Source: Myceligenerans pegani (GTDB taxonomy: Bacteria; Actinomycetota; Actinomycetes; Actinomycetales; Cellulomonadaceae). From it: DNA of 64,000 nucleotides. Shown here one piece after another: positions 50,395-59,252 of the stretch. The position numbers and the translations under genes are program-made. Positions within the stretch are counted from its first letter, which is position 1; each line of letters begins with the position of its first letter. The stretch is from the NCBI RefSeq assembly GCF_014892515.1, contig NZ_JADBGR010000064.1, forward strand, positions 62,001 to 126,000, read 5' to 3'. Under the pieces are notes generated by a model, which saw nothing but the letters and a program-made list of their open reading frames with translations, had not been told where the DNA came from and ran no database searches.

Positions 50395-53277
50395 TCACTC
50401 CGCGCACGCCTGGGTCGCCGCCGCCGTGCCGTCGTCGCGGAGCGTCGGGAGGTCGCCCGGGCTGCCGAGGCCACCGACGTTGCTGAAGACCGCGAGCATG
50501 AGGTCGTCGATCCCTCCGGCACCGGAGGCCGCCAGGGACGGGCGGGCTCCGGTGCCGTCCTCGATCCGGGCCAGCAGGCAGCGGTCGGGCTCGTGGCCGG
50601 CCGCGACGGGGTAGACCCGGACCGGGCGCTCGGCCGTGCCGAGGGCGCTCAGCGTGGCGTCCAGTGTCTCGTCCGGCTCCCTCCCGTCGGTCGAGGTCTC
50701 GGCCACCGCCGCCCCGGTCCCCGCGCGCTCGGAGAACCGGCCGTCGCGGCCGTCGGTGATCACGATGACTGCCTGGACGCGCTCGTCCTCGGACGTCTCG
50801 GGAACCTGCGCGCCGAGGTACCGGTGGGCGTCGCCGATCGCGTCGAGCAGGGCCGTTCCCTCCCCGGTCGACACGGGCAGCGCGTCTCGCCAGCCGGGGT
50901 CCGGCACGTCGTCGTCCGGGTCGCAGAGACCGCGGGCGTCGCCGTCGCCGGCAGGCGCGACGTCGGGGCGGTCGGCCGCGCCGGCCGAGAGCGACCACAC
51001 GGCCACCTCGTCGTCGGCGCTCAGGCGCGCGACGATCCGGCAGGTCGTCGCCATCGCCTCCTCCAGCGGGGCGCCCGCCATCGAGGGGGAGTCGTCCACG
51101 AGGACGACGACCTGCGCCCGCTTGGTGAACCCCTCCCAGCCGTACCGCATGGCCCGTACGACGTCGGTGGCGGGCGGGGTGATGAGCCGCGCCGGCTCCG
51201 CGCGGACGACGTCGCGCAGCGTCCCCGTCGGCGTCGTCGCGTCGTCCCGGTCCCGGAAGCCCTCGGCGCGGAACCGGTCCTGCTGGTCCTCGTGCGTGAG
51301 GAACCGGTAGAACGCCTCGGCGGCCCGCCGCTCGTCGTCGCCCAGCCCGGTGCGCACGAGGAAGGGATGGTCCAGCCGCACCGTCCCCTCGGCCGGCTGG
51401 AGGGCGACGAGCGGGTCGTCGGCGCCGGGCGGTGCGTCCGTGCCGGGGAGTCCGTCCGTGCCAGGCGGGTCGTCCGTGCCGAGACACGGCGCGGCGCGTC
51501 CGGCCGGCCGGCCCTGGTTGTACTGGAAGGCGAGCTGCTCCTCGATCACGACGGCGTCGACCGGCGGTACCGCGCCGCAGTACAGGTCCTCCAGGTAGAG
51601 GGTCGCCTCGGCGCCGTGGCTCCGCGACGACCCCTCGAGCGACCGCACCCACTCGATGACGCGCCGGTCGCGGAGCAGGTCGGTGGTCACGGGGTGGGGC
51701 GTATCCAGGGTGGCGCCGACGGCGGCGTCGTACACGGCGATCGTCTCGGCCAGCCCCGACGTCGACCAGAGCGGGTTGTCCCGGCCGAGCAGGACGTCGT
51801 CGTCCGGGGCCCCGGCAGCGTTCTCGTCGCCGCCCCCGACGCCCGTGTCACCCGCTTCGACCGCCCTTTCGTGGATCGCCGCCCACGACACCTCGGGCCA
51901 CGTGCCGAGCCGGGACTCCGGGACGGCGACGGACATGACGCTGGAGGTGACGGGGCCGAGCGTGGCGAACCGGGGGGCGGGCTCGTCGGCGAGCAGGCCG
52001 TGCCAGAGGGACGACGTCGGCAGCCACAGATCCGGCGGGGGCGGGTTCACGGACTGGCCCGCGCCGACGTTCTCGCGGATCATCCGGGCGTCCCAGTCGC
52101 CCGCGAGGGCCTCCATCGTGGCGCCCGAGGTGAGGCCGTGGACGCGGACGTCGACGCAGCCGAGGCCCACGTACCGGTGGCGGGAGAACTCGGCGGCCAG
52201 ATCCGTGACGATCTCGTCCTTCTCGGTGGAACTGCTGACGTCCAGGGCGACGCAGCGGTCCGGGCCCGGGGTGAGCCACGGCGGGAGCAGCCTGCTCGCC
52301 GACGCCGCCCACAGCGTGACGGCGACGGTGAGCACGGCCACGGCCGCGGTGGCGAGGCCGCGCTGGTTGCGGTTCGCCCACGCGCGCACGAGGGCGACCC
52401 GCCGCATGGTCCACAGGTTCACGCCGGAGACGACGGTCCGGACCATCCGGACGAACCTCGGCGCGGGCACGTTCAGGGCGGCGAAGCTCGGGGCGGACCG
52501 GCCCGTGAGGACGGTCGCGCCGGGCGCGGGGGCGGTGTCGAGGATGCCGAGCAGGCGGCCGGTCTGGTCGTCGACGACGGGCGCGCCGACGAGGTCGGCG
52601 TTCTCGGCGACCTCGGTGCCGGAGTCCAGGATGACGCGGATCACGCCGCGGTCGTCGCTGAGCTCGACGCGGCCGGAGAGCACGGCCGTGTCCCAGGAGG
52701 CGGCGCCGGCGGGTCGGCCGAACACGTGCACCGCCGCGCCCGCGCTCGGCGCCGCGAGGCGGAACGGGAGGACCCGGCGGGGGAGGCGTTCGCCCCGGGG
52801 GACGTCGAGCGCGGCGATCATCTCCTGGTCGTCGCCGCCGACGTGCCGGACCGTGCGCTGGTAGTCCCACGGGCTCGCGGCGGACTCGATCAGGGGAAAG
52901 GCGACCCGGAACGCGGCCGGCTCCGGAGGGGTGCCACGGACCGCGACATGCTGGGGGACCAGGACCCGCCGGGGAGTCACGACGACGCCGAGTCCGACGT
53001 ACCGGTCGTGCGTGTCGTACACGATCGCCACGGCGCTGCGCGTCTGCGCGAAGCGCGCTCGTGCGGTGTTGCCCTGCCCGACCTGGATGAGGACCTCGGG
53101 GCCCACGATCACCAGGACGGCCAGCCAGAACGCGGGATCGGTGAGGAACTCCCCGGAACTGAGCGTCTCGACGAACGCCGAGCTCATGACGGCGGCGACG
53201 GTGTAGGTGACCGATCGCACGACGATCTTGAGATAGCGGACGAACGGCTCGCGGTCCAGGATGCGTGGCGTTCTCAT
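50395..53277 (-). CDS. Membrane protein fusing a degenerate trypsin-like domain, a solute-binding-like domain and a vWA domain
   Basis: The 960-residue protein has two membrane helices (about 17-38 and 49-67), a trypsin-like domain (about 80-265) with His110 and Asp158 but ADLVGAPVV where GDSGGP should be, so the Ser is lost. A third helix (about 306-324) leads to a solute-binding-like domain (about 340-690) and a C-terminal vWA domain with an intact MIDAS (VDDSPSMAG, GEGTALLDA, VIVITDGRDG). The binding and vWA parts should face outside and the protease-like part inside. Solute-binding/vWA proteins exist in actinobacteria; the added pseudo-protease is unusual. GAGGAG precedes the ATG. Confidence 0.8.
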   Translation of the reverse strand: MRTPRILDREPFVRYLKIVVRSVTYTVAAVMSSAFVETLSSGEFLTDPAFWLAVLVIVGPEVLIQVGQGNTARARFAQTRSAVAIVYDTHDRYVGLGVVVTPRRVLVPQHVAVRGTPPEPAAFRVAFPLIESAASPWDYQRTVRHVGGDDQEMIAALDVPRGERLPRRVLPFRLAAPSAGAAVHVFGRPAGAASWDTAVLSGRVELSDDRGVIRVILDSGTEVAENADLVGAPVVDDQTGRLLGILDTAPAPGATVLTGRSAPSFAALNVPAPRFVRMVRTVVSGVNLWTMRRVALVRAWANRNQRGLATAAVAVLTVAVTLWAASASRLLPPWLTPGPDRCVALDVSSSTEKDEIVTDLAAEFSRHRYVGLGCVDVRVHGLTSGATMEALAGDWDARMIRENVGAGQSVNPPPPDLWLPTSSLWHGLLADEPAPRFATLGPVTSSVMSVAVPESRLGTWPEVSWAAIHERAVEAGDTGVGGGDENAAGAPDDDVLLGRDNPLWSTSGLAETIAVYDAAVGATLDTPHPVTTDLLRDRRVIEWVRSLEGSSRSHGAEATLYLEDLYCGAVPPVDAVVIEEQLAFQYNQGRPAGRAAPCLGTDDPPGTDGLPGTDAPPGADDPLVALQPAEGTVRLDHPFLVRTGLGDDERRAAEAFYRFLTHEDQQDRFRAEGFRDRDDATTPTGTLRDVVRAEPARLITPPATDVVRAMRYGWEGFTKRAQVVVLVDDSPSMAGAPLEEAMATTCRIVARLSADDEVAVWSLSAGAADRPDVAPAGDGDARGLCDPDDDVPDPGWRDALPVSTGEGTALLDAIGDAHRYLGAQVPETSEDERVQAVIVITDGRDGRFSERAGTGAAVAETSTDGREPDETLDATLSALGTAERPVRVYPVAAGHEPDRCLLARIEDGTGARPSLAASGAGGIDDLMLAVFSNVGGLGSPGDLPTLRDDGTAAATQACAE

Positions 53278-53378
53278 GGCGGCTCCTCAACTGTCCGTGC
53301 CGAGGTTCCCTCGGGGCGGCCGGGACGGGTCCCGGGGCAGCGGGTACGTCCTGCGGCGGGTACGTCCCGCGGCGATCG

Positions 53379-53486
53379 TCAGCCCCGGGCGAACCGGCCC
53401 CACGGCGCGCCGTGGGCGAGAGCGAGGGCGAGCTGAGACAGGGCCATCAGGGCGAGTACCGCGGTGAGGGCGACGGCGGGGAGCAT
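53379..53486 (-). CDS. Possible 35-residue single-helix membrane protein
   Basis: The frame encodes one Ala/Leu-rich helix (starting MLPAVALTAVLALMALSQLA) followed by HGAPWGRFARG and a stop. TAGGCT ends six bases before the ATG, matching the leaderless pattern of this window, which argues that it is expressed. The ending GAPWGRFARG resembles the first loop of longer actinobacterial small membrane proteins, so it could also be a truncated remnant. No downstream frame restores a longer protein. Confidence 0.4.
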   Translation of the reverse strand: MLPAVALTAVLALMALSQLALALAHGAPWGRFARG

Positions 53487-53492
53487 GAGCGG

Positions 53493-53498
53493 AGCCTA
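53493..53498 (-). promoter_or_regulatory. -10 element, leaderless 35-codon ORF
   Basis: TAGGCT ends six bases before the ATG at 53486. Confidence 0.45.
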
Positions 53499-53559
53499 GC
53501 GAGGGTCCGGACAGATCCGTCCACTTCGTGGGGCGGCTCCGGGCCGGGGCGCGGCGGCC

Positions 53560-54468
53560 TCAGTCGCTCGCCGGAGCGGCCGCGCGCAGCGGGAAGGTGA
53601 CTCCCGTGAGCTCTTCGGACACGGCCCACAGGCGGCGGGCGAGTTCGCCGTCCTGGGCCGTGGCGGAGCGGCCGACGAGGGCCGGCGCCCCGCGTCCCTC
53701 CTGGAAGCCGCCCGGGCCCGCGTAGCTGTTGCCGGGGATGTCCGCGACGGCCGCGTACAGAGTGGGCAGGGCGCCGTCCTCGTCGCTCTGCGCGAACCGG
53801 TCGCTCAGGGAGACGAGCAGGCGCAGCCAGCGTCGCCGCTCGTTGTGGGCGCGGCCGAGGTTGGTGGAGGCGATGCCCGGGTGGGCGGCGGTGGCGATCA
53901 CCGGGGAGCCGACGTCGGCCAGGCGCCGCTGGAGTTCGGCCGTGAACAGCAGGTTGGCGAGCTTCGACTGCCCGTAGGCCGGCAAGGCCTGGTACGGCTT
54001 GCGTTCCCAGTTCAGGTCGTCGAAGTCGAGCGACCGGGCGACCCTGTGCCCGTTGGAGGAGACCGTCACGACCCGCCCGGTGAGGCGTGGCAGGAGCAGG
54101 TTCGTGAGCGCGAAGTGCCCCAGGTGGTTCGTGCCGAACTGCAGCTCGAAGCCGTCCGCCGTGCGGACCAGCGGCGGGACCATGACGCCCGCGTTGTTGA
54201 CGAGGACGTCGACGGGCTCGTCCAGGTCGCTCGCGAACGCCCGGATCGACGCGAGGTCCGCGAGGTCGAGCCGCCGGACCTCCGTCTCGCCGGTCATCGT
54301 CGCGGCGGCCTCGCGGCCCTTGTCGACGTCGCGCACGGCGAGCACGACACGCGCGCCCCTCGCGGCGAGCACGCGAGCGGCGGCGCGGCCGATGCCGCTG
54401 TTGGAGCCGGTCACGACGATCGTGCGGCCGGTCATCGGGGGAACGCTGGAGGCGGTGAATGTAGTCAC
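53560..54468 (-). CDS. Short-chain dehydrogenase/reductase
   Basis: The 302-residue oxidoreductase has the cofactor motif VVTGSNSGIG, LVNNAGVM, and catalytic YGQSK, in the WW-domain-oxidoreductase/retinol-dehydrogenase-like group (AHPGIASTNLG). An ATG at 54477 is rejected as the start because it lies within the -10 AACTAT. GTG at 54468, seven bases after that -10, fits a leaderless transcript; ATG at 54435 is the alternative. It is divergent from a TetR gene, which probably controls it. Confidence 0.88.
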   Translation of the reverse strand: MTTFTASSVPPMTGRTIVVTGSNSGIGRAAARVLAARGARVVLAVRDVDKGREAAATMTGETEVRRLDLADLASIRAFASDLDEPVDVLVNNAGVMVPPLVRTADGFELQFGTNHLGHFALTNLLLPRLTGRVVTVSSNGHRVARSLDFDDLNWERKPYQALPAYGQSKLANLLFTAELQRRLADVGSPVIATAAHPGIASTNLGRAHNERRRWLRLLVSLSDRFAQSDEDGALPTLYAAVADIPGNSYAGPGGFQEGRGAPALVGRSATAQDGELARRLWAVSEELTGVTFPLRAAAPASD

Positions 54469-54475
54469 AGGAAAC

Positions 54476-54527
54476 ATAGTTGTCGCCGGACACATTGCTG
54501 TCAATGGCAACATCGCCTCGATATCCT
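54476..54527. promoter_or_regulatory. Divergent SDR/TetR promoter and operator
   Basis: The SDR promoter is TTGACA (54499-54504, minus strand), a 17-base spacer and AACTAT (54476-54481). CATTGCTGTCAATG (54493-54506) has perfect CATTG/CAATG arms over the -35, with outer GTTGTC/GGCAAC half-sites. The TetR -10 is TATCCT (54522-54527). Confidence 0.65.
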
Positions 54528-54533
54528 GTGCTC

Positions 54534-55157
54534 GTGCCCGCAACCAGTTCCGAACGCACCGGCGAACGCCCGTACCACCACGGGAACCTCCGCGCCGCGC
54601 TGCTCGACGCCGCCGAGGCAGGCCTGCGCGAGCGCGGCGCGGACCAGCTCTCGCTGCGCGAGCTGGCACGGCAGGTCGGCGTCAGTCATGCCGCGCCGCG
54701 GCGGCACTTCCCGGATCGGCAGGCGCTGCTGGACGCGCTCGCGGTCGCCGGATTCGACCGGTTGGGCGCGGAGCTGCGGGCGGCGATCGCGGAGGCCGGC
54801 GAGGACTTCGCGGCCCGGCTCGGGGCCGCCGCCGCGGCCTACGCCCGCTTCGCCACGCGCGACGTCGCGCTCCTCGACCTCATGTTCACCGCGAAGCACC
54901 AGCGGGGTAGCGAGTCGGTCGTCGCCGCGGCCGGTGTCTCGATGGCCGTCGTGTTCGAGCTCATCGCGGAAGGGCAGGAGGCCGGCGTGCTCGAGGCCGG
55001 GGATCTCTACCAGGTGGGCACGATTCTGTTCGCGACGATCCAGGGCATCGTCACCTTCGTCAACGGCGCCCTCGTCCCGCCGGACATGCTCGACGGGCTC
55101 GTGGAGACGGCGGTCGAGCAGTTCCTGCGCGGGTCGCGACGGGCGGCGGTCGACTGA
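54534..55157 (+). CDS. TetR-family regulator of the divergent SDR gene
   Basis: The 207-residue regulator has a TetR HTH (LRAALLDAAEAGLRERGADQLSLRELARQVGVSHAAPRRHF) and a TetR_C-like helical domain. Upstream in-frame starts exist at 54480 and 54504. GTG at 54534 is preferred because TATCCT ends six bases before it and the HTH begins about 20 residues later. The palindrome CATTGCTGTCAATG in the divergent region overlaps the -35 of the SDR promoter. Confidence 0.85.
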   Translation: MPATSSERTGERPYHHGNLRAALLDAAEAGLRERGADQLSLRELARQVGVSHAAPRRHFPDRQALLDALAVAGFDRLGAELRAAIAEAGEDFAARLGAAAAAYARFATRDVALLDLMFTAKHQRGSESVVAAAGVSMAVVFELIAEGQEAGVLEAGDLYQVGTILFATIQGIVTFVNGALVPPDMLDGLVETAVEQFLRGSRRAAVD

Positions 55158-55199
55158 GAGGGTCGCGACGGGCCGCGGTCCCGGCGCGGATCGTGGCGG

Positions 55200-55904
55200 T
55201 CAGCGGCGGAAGAGGGCCGCGTTGAGGAAGTCGGCGCCGAACGTACCGCTCACGTCGGACCGCACCGCGCGGAGCTCGAGGGGCCGCAGGGCCGTGAAGA
55301 TCCGCTCGAGGTCGTCGAGCGTGAAGGCCGTGCCGCCCGCGGTGTCACCCGTCGCGAGCACGTCGCGGTCGCTCGGGCTGGGCTGACGCTCCTGGGAGAA
55401 CGTGACGATCGCGTAGCGACCGCCGAGCCGCAGGAGCGGCACGAGCCGCTGGAGGTAGGTGATGCGGCGGTGGGGCGCGAGGTGATGAAAGCAGCCGGAG
55501 TCGTAGATCAGGTCGAACGGCCCGGCCGGGAGCGGGTCGCGGAGGATGTCGACCGCGTGGACCTCCATCCCGTTCGGGAGCGTGGGGCGGACCTCGTCGA
55601 GGACGGCCGTGGCGAGATCGACGCCGACGACGTCCGCACCCCGCTCGGCCAGCCATCTCCCGTTGCGGCCGTTGCCGCAGCCGACGTCGAGGACGCGGGC
55701 ACCGTCGACGTCGCCCAGCAGGTCCCGTTCGTGCCAGTCGGTGAGCGGCTCGTCGGGCAGGCCGGTGCTGAGCGGGTGGTCCTCGCGCCGCAGCAGTCGC
55801 TCCCAGAAACCCGCGGCGGCGGCGCTGGTGCGGTCGCCGCGCTCGTGCTCGGCGATGGTCCGGTCAAGGGCCTCGAAGAGTTCGTCGATCGTTCCGATCC
55901 GCAC
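55200..55904 (-). CDS. Class I SAM-dependent methyltransferase
   Basis: The 234-residue protein has motif I VLDVGCGNGRNGR, an acidic strand-2 end (VVGVDLA), motif DLIYDSGCFHHL and a late FTLDDLERIF segment. The substrate is unknown; relatives include small-molecule and thiopurine-type methyltransferases. The frame opens at 55928, but GTG at 55904 is chosen because GATAAT ends six bases before it. It is divergent from the metallo-hydrolase with 56 bases between starts. Confidence 0.87.
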   Translation of the reverse strand: MRIGTIDELFEALDRTIAEHERGDRTSAAAAGFWERLLRREDHPLSTGLPDEPLTDWHERDLLGDVDGARVLDVGCGNGRNGRWLAERGADVVGVDLATAVLDEVRPTLPNGMEVHAVDILRDPLPAGPFDLIYDSGCFHHLAPHRRITYLQRLVPLLRLGGRYAIVTFSQERQPSPSDRDVLATGDTAGGTAFTLDDLERIFTALRPLELRAVRSDVSGTFGADFLNAALFRR

Positions 55905-55910
55905 GCCCGA

Positions 55911-55916
55911 ATTATC
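55911..55916 (-). promoter_or_regulatory. -10 element, leaderless methyltransferase gene
   Basis: GATAAT ends six bases before the GTG at 55904. Confidence 0.55.
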
Positions 55917-55948
55917 CCACGCCCCCACCGGCCGGGGCGCCGGCGACG

Positions 55949-55954
55949 TACCGT
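55949..55954 (+). promoter_or_regulatory. -10 element, leaderless metallo-hydrolase gene
   Basis: TACCGT ends six bases before the GTG at 55961. Confidence 0.55.
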
Positions 55955-55960
55955 GTCCCG

Positions 55961-56845
55961 GTGAGTGCCCCAGGGAGTGTTCCGGCCGAGGTCCATGTCG
56001 TCGTCGCGCCCGTGTTCGGGACGAACTGCTGCGTGGTGGCGGCCGGCGTCGCCGGTGCGGAGCCGCGGGACTGCGTGATCATCGATGCCGGCGCGGGCGT
56101 GGCCGAGGGCGTCGCCCGGGTGGTCGAGGAGCGGGGCCTCAGGCCCCGGGCCGTCCTGGCCACCCATGGTCACGTGGACCACACGTGGGACGCGGCTGAG
56201 CTGTGCGAGCGGTACGACGTGCCGATGCGGCTGCACGCCGCCGACGCGTACCGGATCGACGACCCGTTCGGCACGCTGGTCGGTGCGGGTGCGGGTGCGG
56301 GTGCGGGTGCGGGTGCGGGTGCCGGTGCGGATGCCGGTGGGGCGGGTGCGGAAGCTGGTGGCAATGCGGGTGCGGTAGCGGGTGGCAGGGCCGGCAGCGG
56401 GACGATCGTGAGCGGCGCGCTCGCGCGGGAACTCGCCGGCCTGGGATTCGTGCCGGAGTCCTACCGGGCGCCGACGTCGGTCCGGGGCTTCGGCACCCGC
56501 GACGGGTTCGCCGACCTCACGTTCGGCGACGTGACCCTGCGGGCCGTGCACGCGCCGGGGCACACGGAGGGCTCCACGCTCTACCTCCTGGACCTGCCCG
56601 GACCGGACGGCGATCCGGGCGGCCGCGGGAAGGGCGCCGCGCGGTCCGGGATCGTGTTCACCGGTGACGTCCTCTTCGCCGGATCGATCGGCAGGACCGA
56701 CCTGCCCGGCGGTGACGACGCGACGATGGGGGCGACCTTGCGCGACGTCGTCACGCGGCTCGACGCAGGCCTGACGGTCGTCCCGGGCCACGGGCCGACG
56801 ACGACGGTCGAGCACGAGCTGGCGACCAATCCGTACCTGGGGTGA
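55961..56845 (+). CDS. MBL-fold metallo-hydrolase with an Ala-Gly repeat insertion
   Basis: The 294-residue protein has the metallo-beta-lactamase-fold ligands: THGHVDH, GHTEGS (His), TGDVLF (Asp), and VVPGHGP (His). The order fits glyoxalase II-like YcbL/GloB proteins that hydrolyse thioesters. Between the second and third motifs an approximately 40-residue Ala/Gly-rich stretch is inserted, encoded by hexanucleotide repeats (56282-56329), probably a flexible loop. The GTG start has TACCGT ending six bases upstream. Confidence 0.87.
   Translation: MSAPGSVPAEVHVVVAPVFGTNCCVVAAGVAGAEPRDCVIIDAGAGVAEGVARVVEERGLRPRAVLATHGHVDHTWDAAELCERYDVPMRLHAADAYRIDDPFGTLVGAGAGAGAGAGAGAGADAGGAGAEAGGNAGAVAGGRAGSGTIVSGALARELAGLGFVPESYRAPTSVRGFGTRDGFADLTFGDVTLRAVHAPGHTEGSTLYLLDLPGPDGDPGGRGKGAARSGIVFTGDVLFAGSIGRTDLPGGDDATMGATLRDVVTRLDAGLTVVPGHGPTTTVEHELATNPYLG
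56282..56329 (+). repeat. Hexanucleotide tandem repeat inside the metallo-hydrolase gene
   Basis: Six perfect GGTGCG copies are followed by GGTGCC and another GGTGCG. They encode alternating Gly and Ala. Loss or gain of units keeps the frame, so it would vary loop length rather than switch the gene off. Confidence 0.9.
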
Positions 56846-56867
56846 CGCGCGCAGACTGCGCCGCACG

Positions 56868-58745
56868 TCAAGCAGCGAGTTCACCAGGGTCACCCATGCC
56901 TCGCCGAAAGGAGACCGTGGCGGTGCCGCGGACATCCGGACGTCGCAGCTCGGCAGGTCGCTTGGTGGTGGCCTCGTGGCGGGTTTCCCCGGGCGGATCT
57001 CGCCATACGCCCGCGAGGCTGATCTCGCGGCCGTTCCGGTCGGTCAGGGACCAGCCGGAGTGGCGGGTTCCGCTCGCATTGCCGGTCCAGCGCATGGCGA
57101 TGTGCTGACCGTCGACACGGTCGTGGTGGTGCCAGCACAGGAGCGCGGCGTTGTCGGCCGAGGTGCGCCCGCCGTCGGCCCAGTGGCGGACGGCGTGGTG
57201 GACCTCGCAGCGCGCGGGCGGCTGGTCGCAGCCGGGCCACACGCAGTGCTTGTCGCGCGCGATGACCGCGCGCCGCATGGGGCCGGTGACCGTGCGCTGG
57301 GCACGCCCGACATCCAGCACTGCCCCGTCGGGACCGAAGACGATCCGGGTGACCTCGCAGTCGCACGTGATCCGCCGCAGCAGGCTCGTCGGCACGGGGG
57401 TGTCGGTTCCCGCGACCACCGCCGGCGCCGGACCGGCCGGATACGTCTCCGGCGGGGCGGTCTGCTCCTGGGCGCCGAGGAGGACCTCGTCCGCGCTGCC
57501 AGGCGTGCGGTCGGTGTGGTGGGTCAGGCGCTGCAGCTCGGTCCAGGAGACGGCCACGTTCAGGTGCGGACGCACCGCCGCGCCCGACCCCGTGTGCCCG
57601 TTGTCCAGCGCGATCCTTGCCAGGTCAGCCAGCCCCTGGGCACGCCGCTGACCCGGGGTGCGGTCGTCCTCCGCGGCCGGCGCACCCATCACGGAGCCCA
57701 GGGCGGTCGTGACCAGTTCACCGTGCTCGGGGGTCAGGAACCCGGCCACGTGAAAGCCGTCCATCGTCGGCGAGACGCTCAGGTACTCCTTGTCCCGGGC
57801 CTTCTTCAGCCCGCGCTCGTCCGCCTCGGGATCGGCCTGACGCGCGAAGTACCGCACCAGCCCGCGGAAGTCCTCTGCCTGACGCTCGTCGGCCCACTCC
57901 AGCAGTTGCTCCTCCCACGTCGGTATCCGTGACCGGCCGACGGCGTCGCCGTCTCCGTCAGGCCCGCCGGCGCCGTCGGCCCTGCCGTCTCCGTCAGGCC
58001 CGGTGTGCTCGACCGGGTGACGGTGCGACATTCCGTCAGCGTTCGCAGCCTGACCGGGTCCGTCCGCATCGCTGCCTGCGCGGTCGGTTGCGGCCGCCCC
58101 GTTGGTCCCGGCGTCGTCCGTAGTGGCGGCGTCGTCCGCACCCGCCGGGTCGCTCGTGCTGCGTGTGGTGTCCGCGCTGCCGGCGCGCCGGTTCCCGTCG
58201 TGGACCTCGTCCGGGGCGCCCCTCTCGTCGGGCGTGCTGTCGCGGCCGTCGTCGAGCGGCTCGTCGACGGCGGGAGCCGCCAGTGCGTCCCTGCGTGCCT
58301 GGCTGGTCGGCGCGACGTCCACCATCGCACGCAGGTGATCCGGCCCGATCCTGCCGTCCAGCGCGGCCTCGCAGGCCGCGGGCAGGACGTCACGCAGCAC
58401 CGTCGCGGTACGCACCTCGCGTCGCGCGGTCGCGTTGCGGATCTGCTCCGTCGCCGCCAGCCAGATCGCGAACGTCCGCGCACCGGTCAGAGCCCACAGG
58501 CCGGCCTCGTCGATCAGGGGGAGGAAGGTCGTACGCAGCACCTCCAGCCGGTGGCCGACCATCCGCAGCCGCGCCGAGGCGCCCGCCAGCACCGTAGCGC
58601 CGTCGGAACCGGCGCCCGCAGGATCGGCCTCCAGGGCCCGGGGTCCCGCGGTGGCGATGAGCTCGGCGGTCAACGATTCGAGGTCGTCCAGGAGCGCGCC
58701 GACAGGCCGGCCGCCGCCCACGCTCGTTCGCCGATCCGCCGACAT
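56868..58745 (-). CDS. DUF222/13E12-type protein with C-terminal HNH nuclease domain
   Basis: The 625-residue protein has an N-terminal DUF222 helical domain, a low-complexity Asp/Gly/Ala/Thr linker (about 200-290), a second DUF222 part (RYFARQADPEADERGLKKARD), and a C-terminal HNH module with zinc-binding CVWPGCDQPPARCEVHHAVRHW and the late LLCWHHHDRVDG. Such proteins are multicopy in actinobacteria and unassigned in function. Start ATG at 58745, GAGAGGGGG upstream. A 15-base minisatellite lies immediately before it. Confidence 0.88.
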   Translation of the reverse strand: MSADRRTSVGGGRPVGALLDDLESLTAELIATAGPRALEADPAGAGSDGATVLAGASARLRMVGHRLEVLRTTFLPLIDEAGLWALTGARTFAIWLAATEQIRNATARREVRTATVLRDVLPAACEAALDGRIGPDHLRAMVDVAPTSQARRDALAAPAVDEPLDDGRDSTPDERGAPDEVHDGNRRAGSADTTRSTSDPAGADDAATTDDAGTNGAAATDRAGSDADGPGQAANADGMSHRHPVEHTGPDGDGRADGAGGPDGDGDAVGRSRIPTWEEQLLEWADERQAEDFRGLVRYFARQADPEADERGLKKARDKEYLSVSPTMDGFHVAGFLTPEHGELVTTALGSVMGAPAAEDDRTPGQRRAQGLADLARIALDNGHTGSGAAVRPHLNVAVSWTELQRLTHHTDRTPGSADEVLLGAQEQTAPPETYPAGPAPAVVAGTDTPVPTSLLRRITCDCEVTRIVFGPDGAVLDVGRAQRTVTGPMRRAVIARDKHCVWPGCDQPPARCEVHHAVRHWADGGRTSADNAALLCWHHHDRVDGQHIAMRWTGNASGTRHSGWSLTDRNGREISLAGVWRDPPGETRHEATTKRPAELRRPDVRGTATVSFRRGMGDPGELAA

Positions 58746-58760
58746 TCGCACTCGCCCCCT

Positions 58761-58820
58761 CTCGACCGTCCTGCTCTCGACCGTCCTGCTCTCGACCGTC
58801 CTGCTCTCGATCTTCTTGCG
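58761..58820 (+). repeat. 15-base minisatellite before the HNH gene
   Basis: CTCGACCGTCCTGCT occurs three times in tandem (58761-58805), followed by a degenerate fourth unit. It lies within the presumed 5' leader of the HNH gene. Confidence 0.85.
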
Positions 58821-59009
58821 CCCGGACTTCGCGCCGCTACCGACTGTCCCGGGACCTTCGGCACCGCCACGACCAACACTAGCGAACGCATGTTCGACAT
58901 GCCATTTGATAGCGAAATCCGTGGAAAGACCATCAGTCCACAGACGCCCCGTCGGTGTCCCGCCCGCACGGTTGCTTGTCTCAGGGCGCCTCGGCGCATC
59001 GTCAGGCTC

Positions 59010-59091
59010 CGGAGTGACGTCCTCGCGGAGGGGCGTCCTTCCCGAGGGACCTCCGCGCCGGAGGGACGTCTTTCCGGAGGGACCTTCTCGC
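59010..59091 (+). repeat. Degenerate 16-17-base tandem array
   Basis: About five units related to CGGAGGGACGTCCTTCC lie end to end, with substitutions and one-base length changes. Confidence 0.75.
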
Positions 59092-59252
59092 TGTCGTGCC
59101 GCGCCGCGCAGGCGTAGCTCTTGCGGGAACGCGCCGGCGCCGACGCCGCCGAACGACGCCAGCGCCGCCCGTCCCGCCGAACGACGCCGACCTCTCCGAA
59201 CAGTACTTTCGGCCGGTACCGCCGCAGGACGCCCGCGGCCGAGCATGAGGCC

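Larger units (their letters stand above)
58746..59252. other. 507-base non-coding stretch rich in tandem repeats
   Basis: This gap between the divergent HNH and DUF418 genes contains the two minisatellites listed separately and a short A/T-richer segment around 58880-58925 that may hold the HNH promoter. I see no convincing gene. Confidence 0.6.

Noticed and set aside
53300-53486. A frameshifted longer membrane protein extending the 35-codon ORF
   Set aside because: Neither alternative frame after the stop gives sequence resembling a continuation.
54475-54477. ATG at 54477 as start of the SDR
   Set aside because: It lies inside the -10 AACTAT, 17 bases after a consensus TTGACA, so it would not be in the transcript.
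58761-59091. CRISPR-like array near the HNH gene
   Set aside because: Units of 15-17 bases are directly adjacent with no spacers, and no cas gene is present. These are minisatellites.
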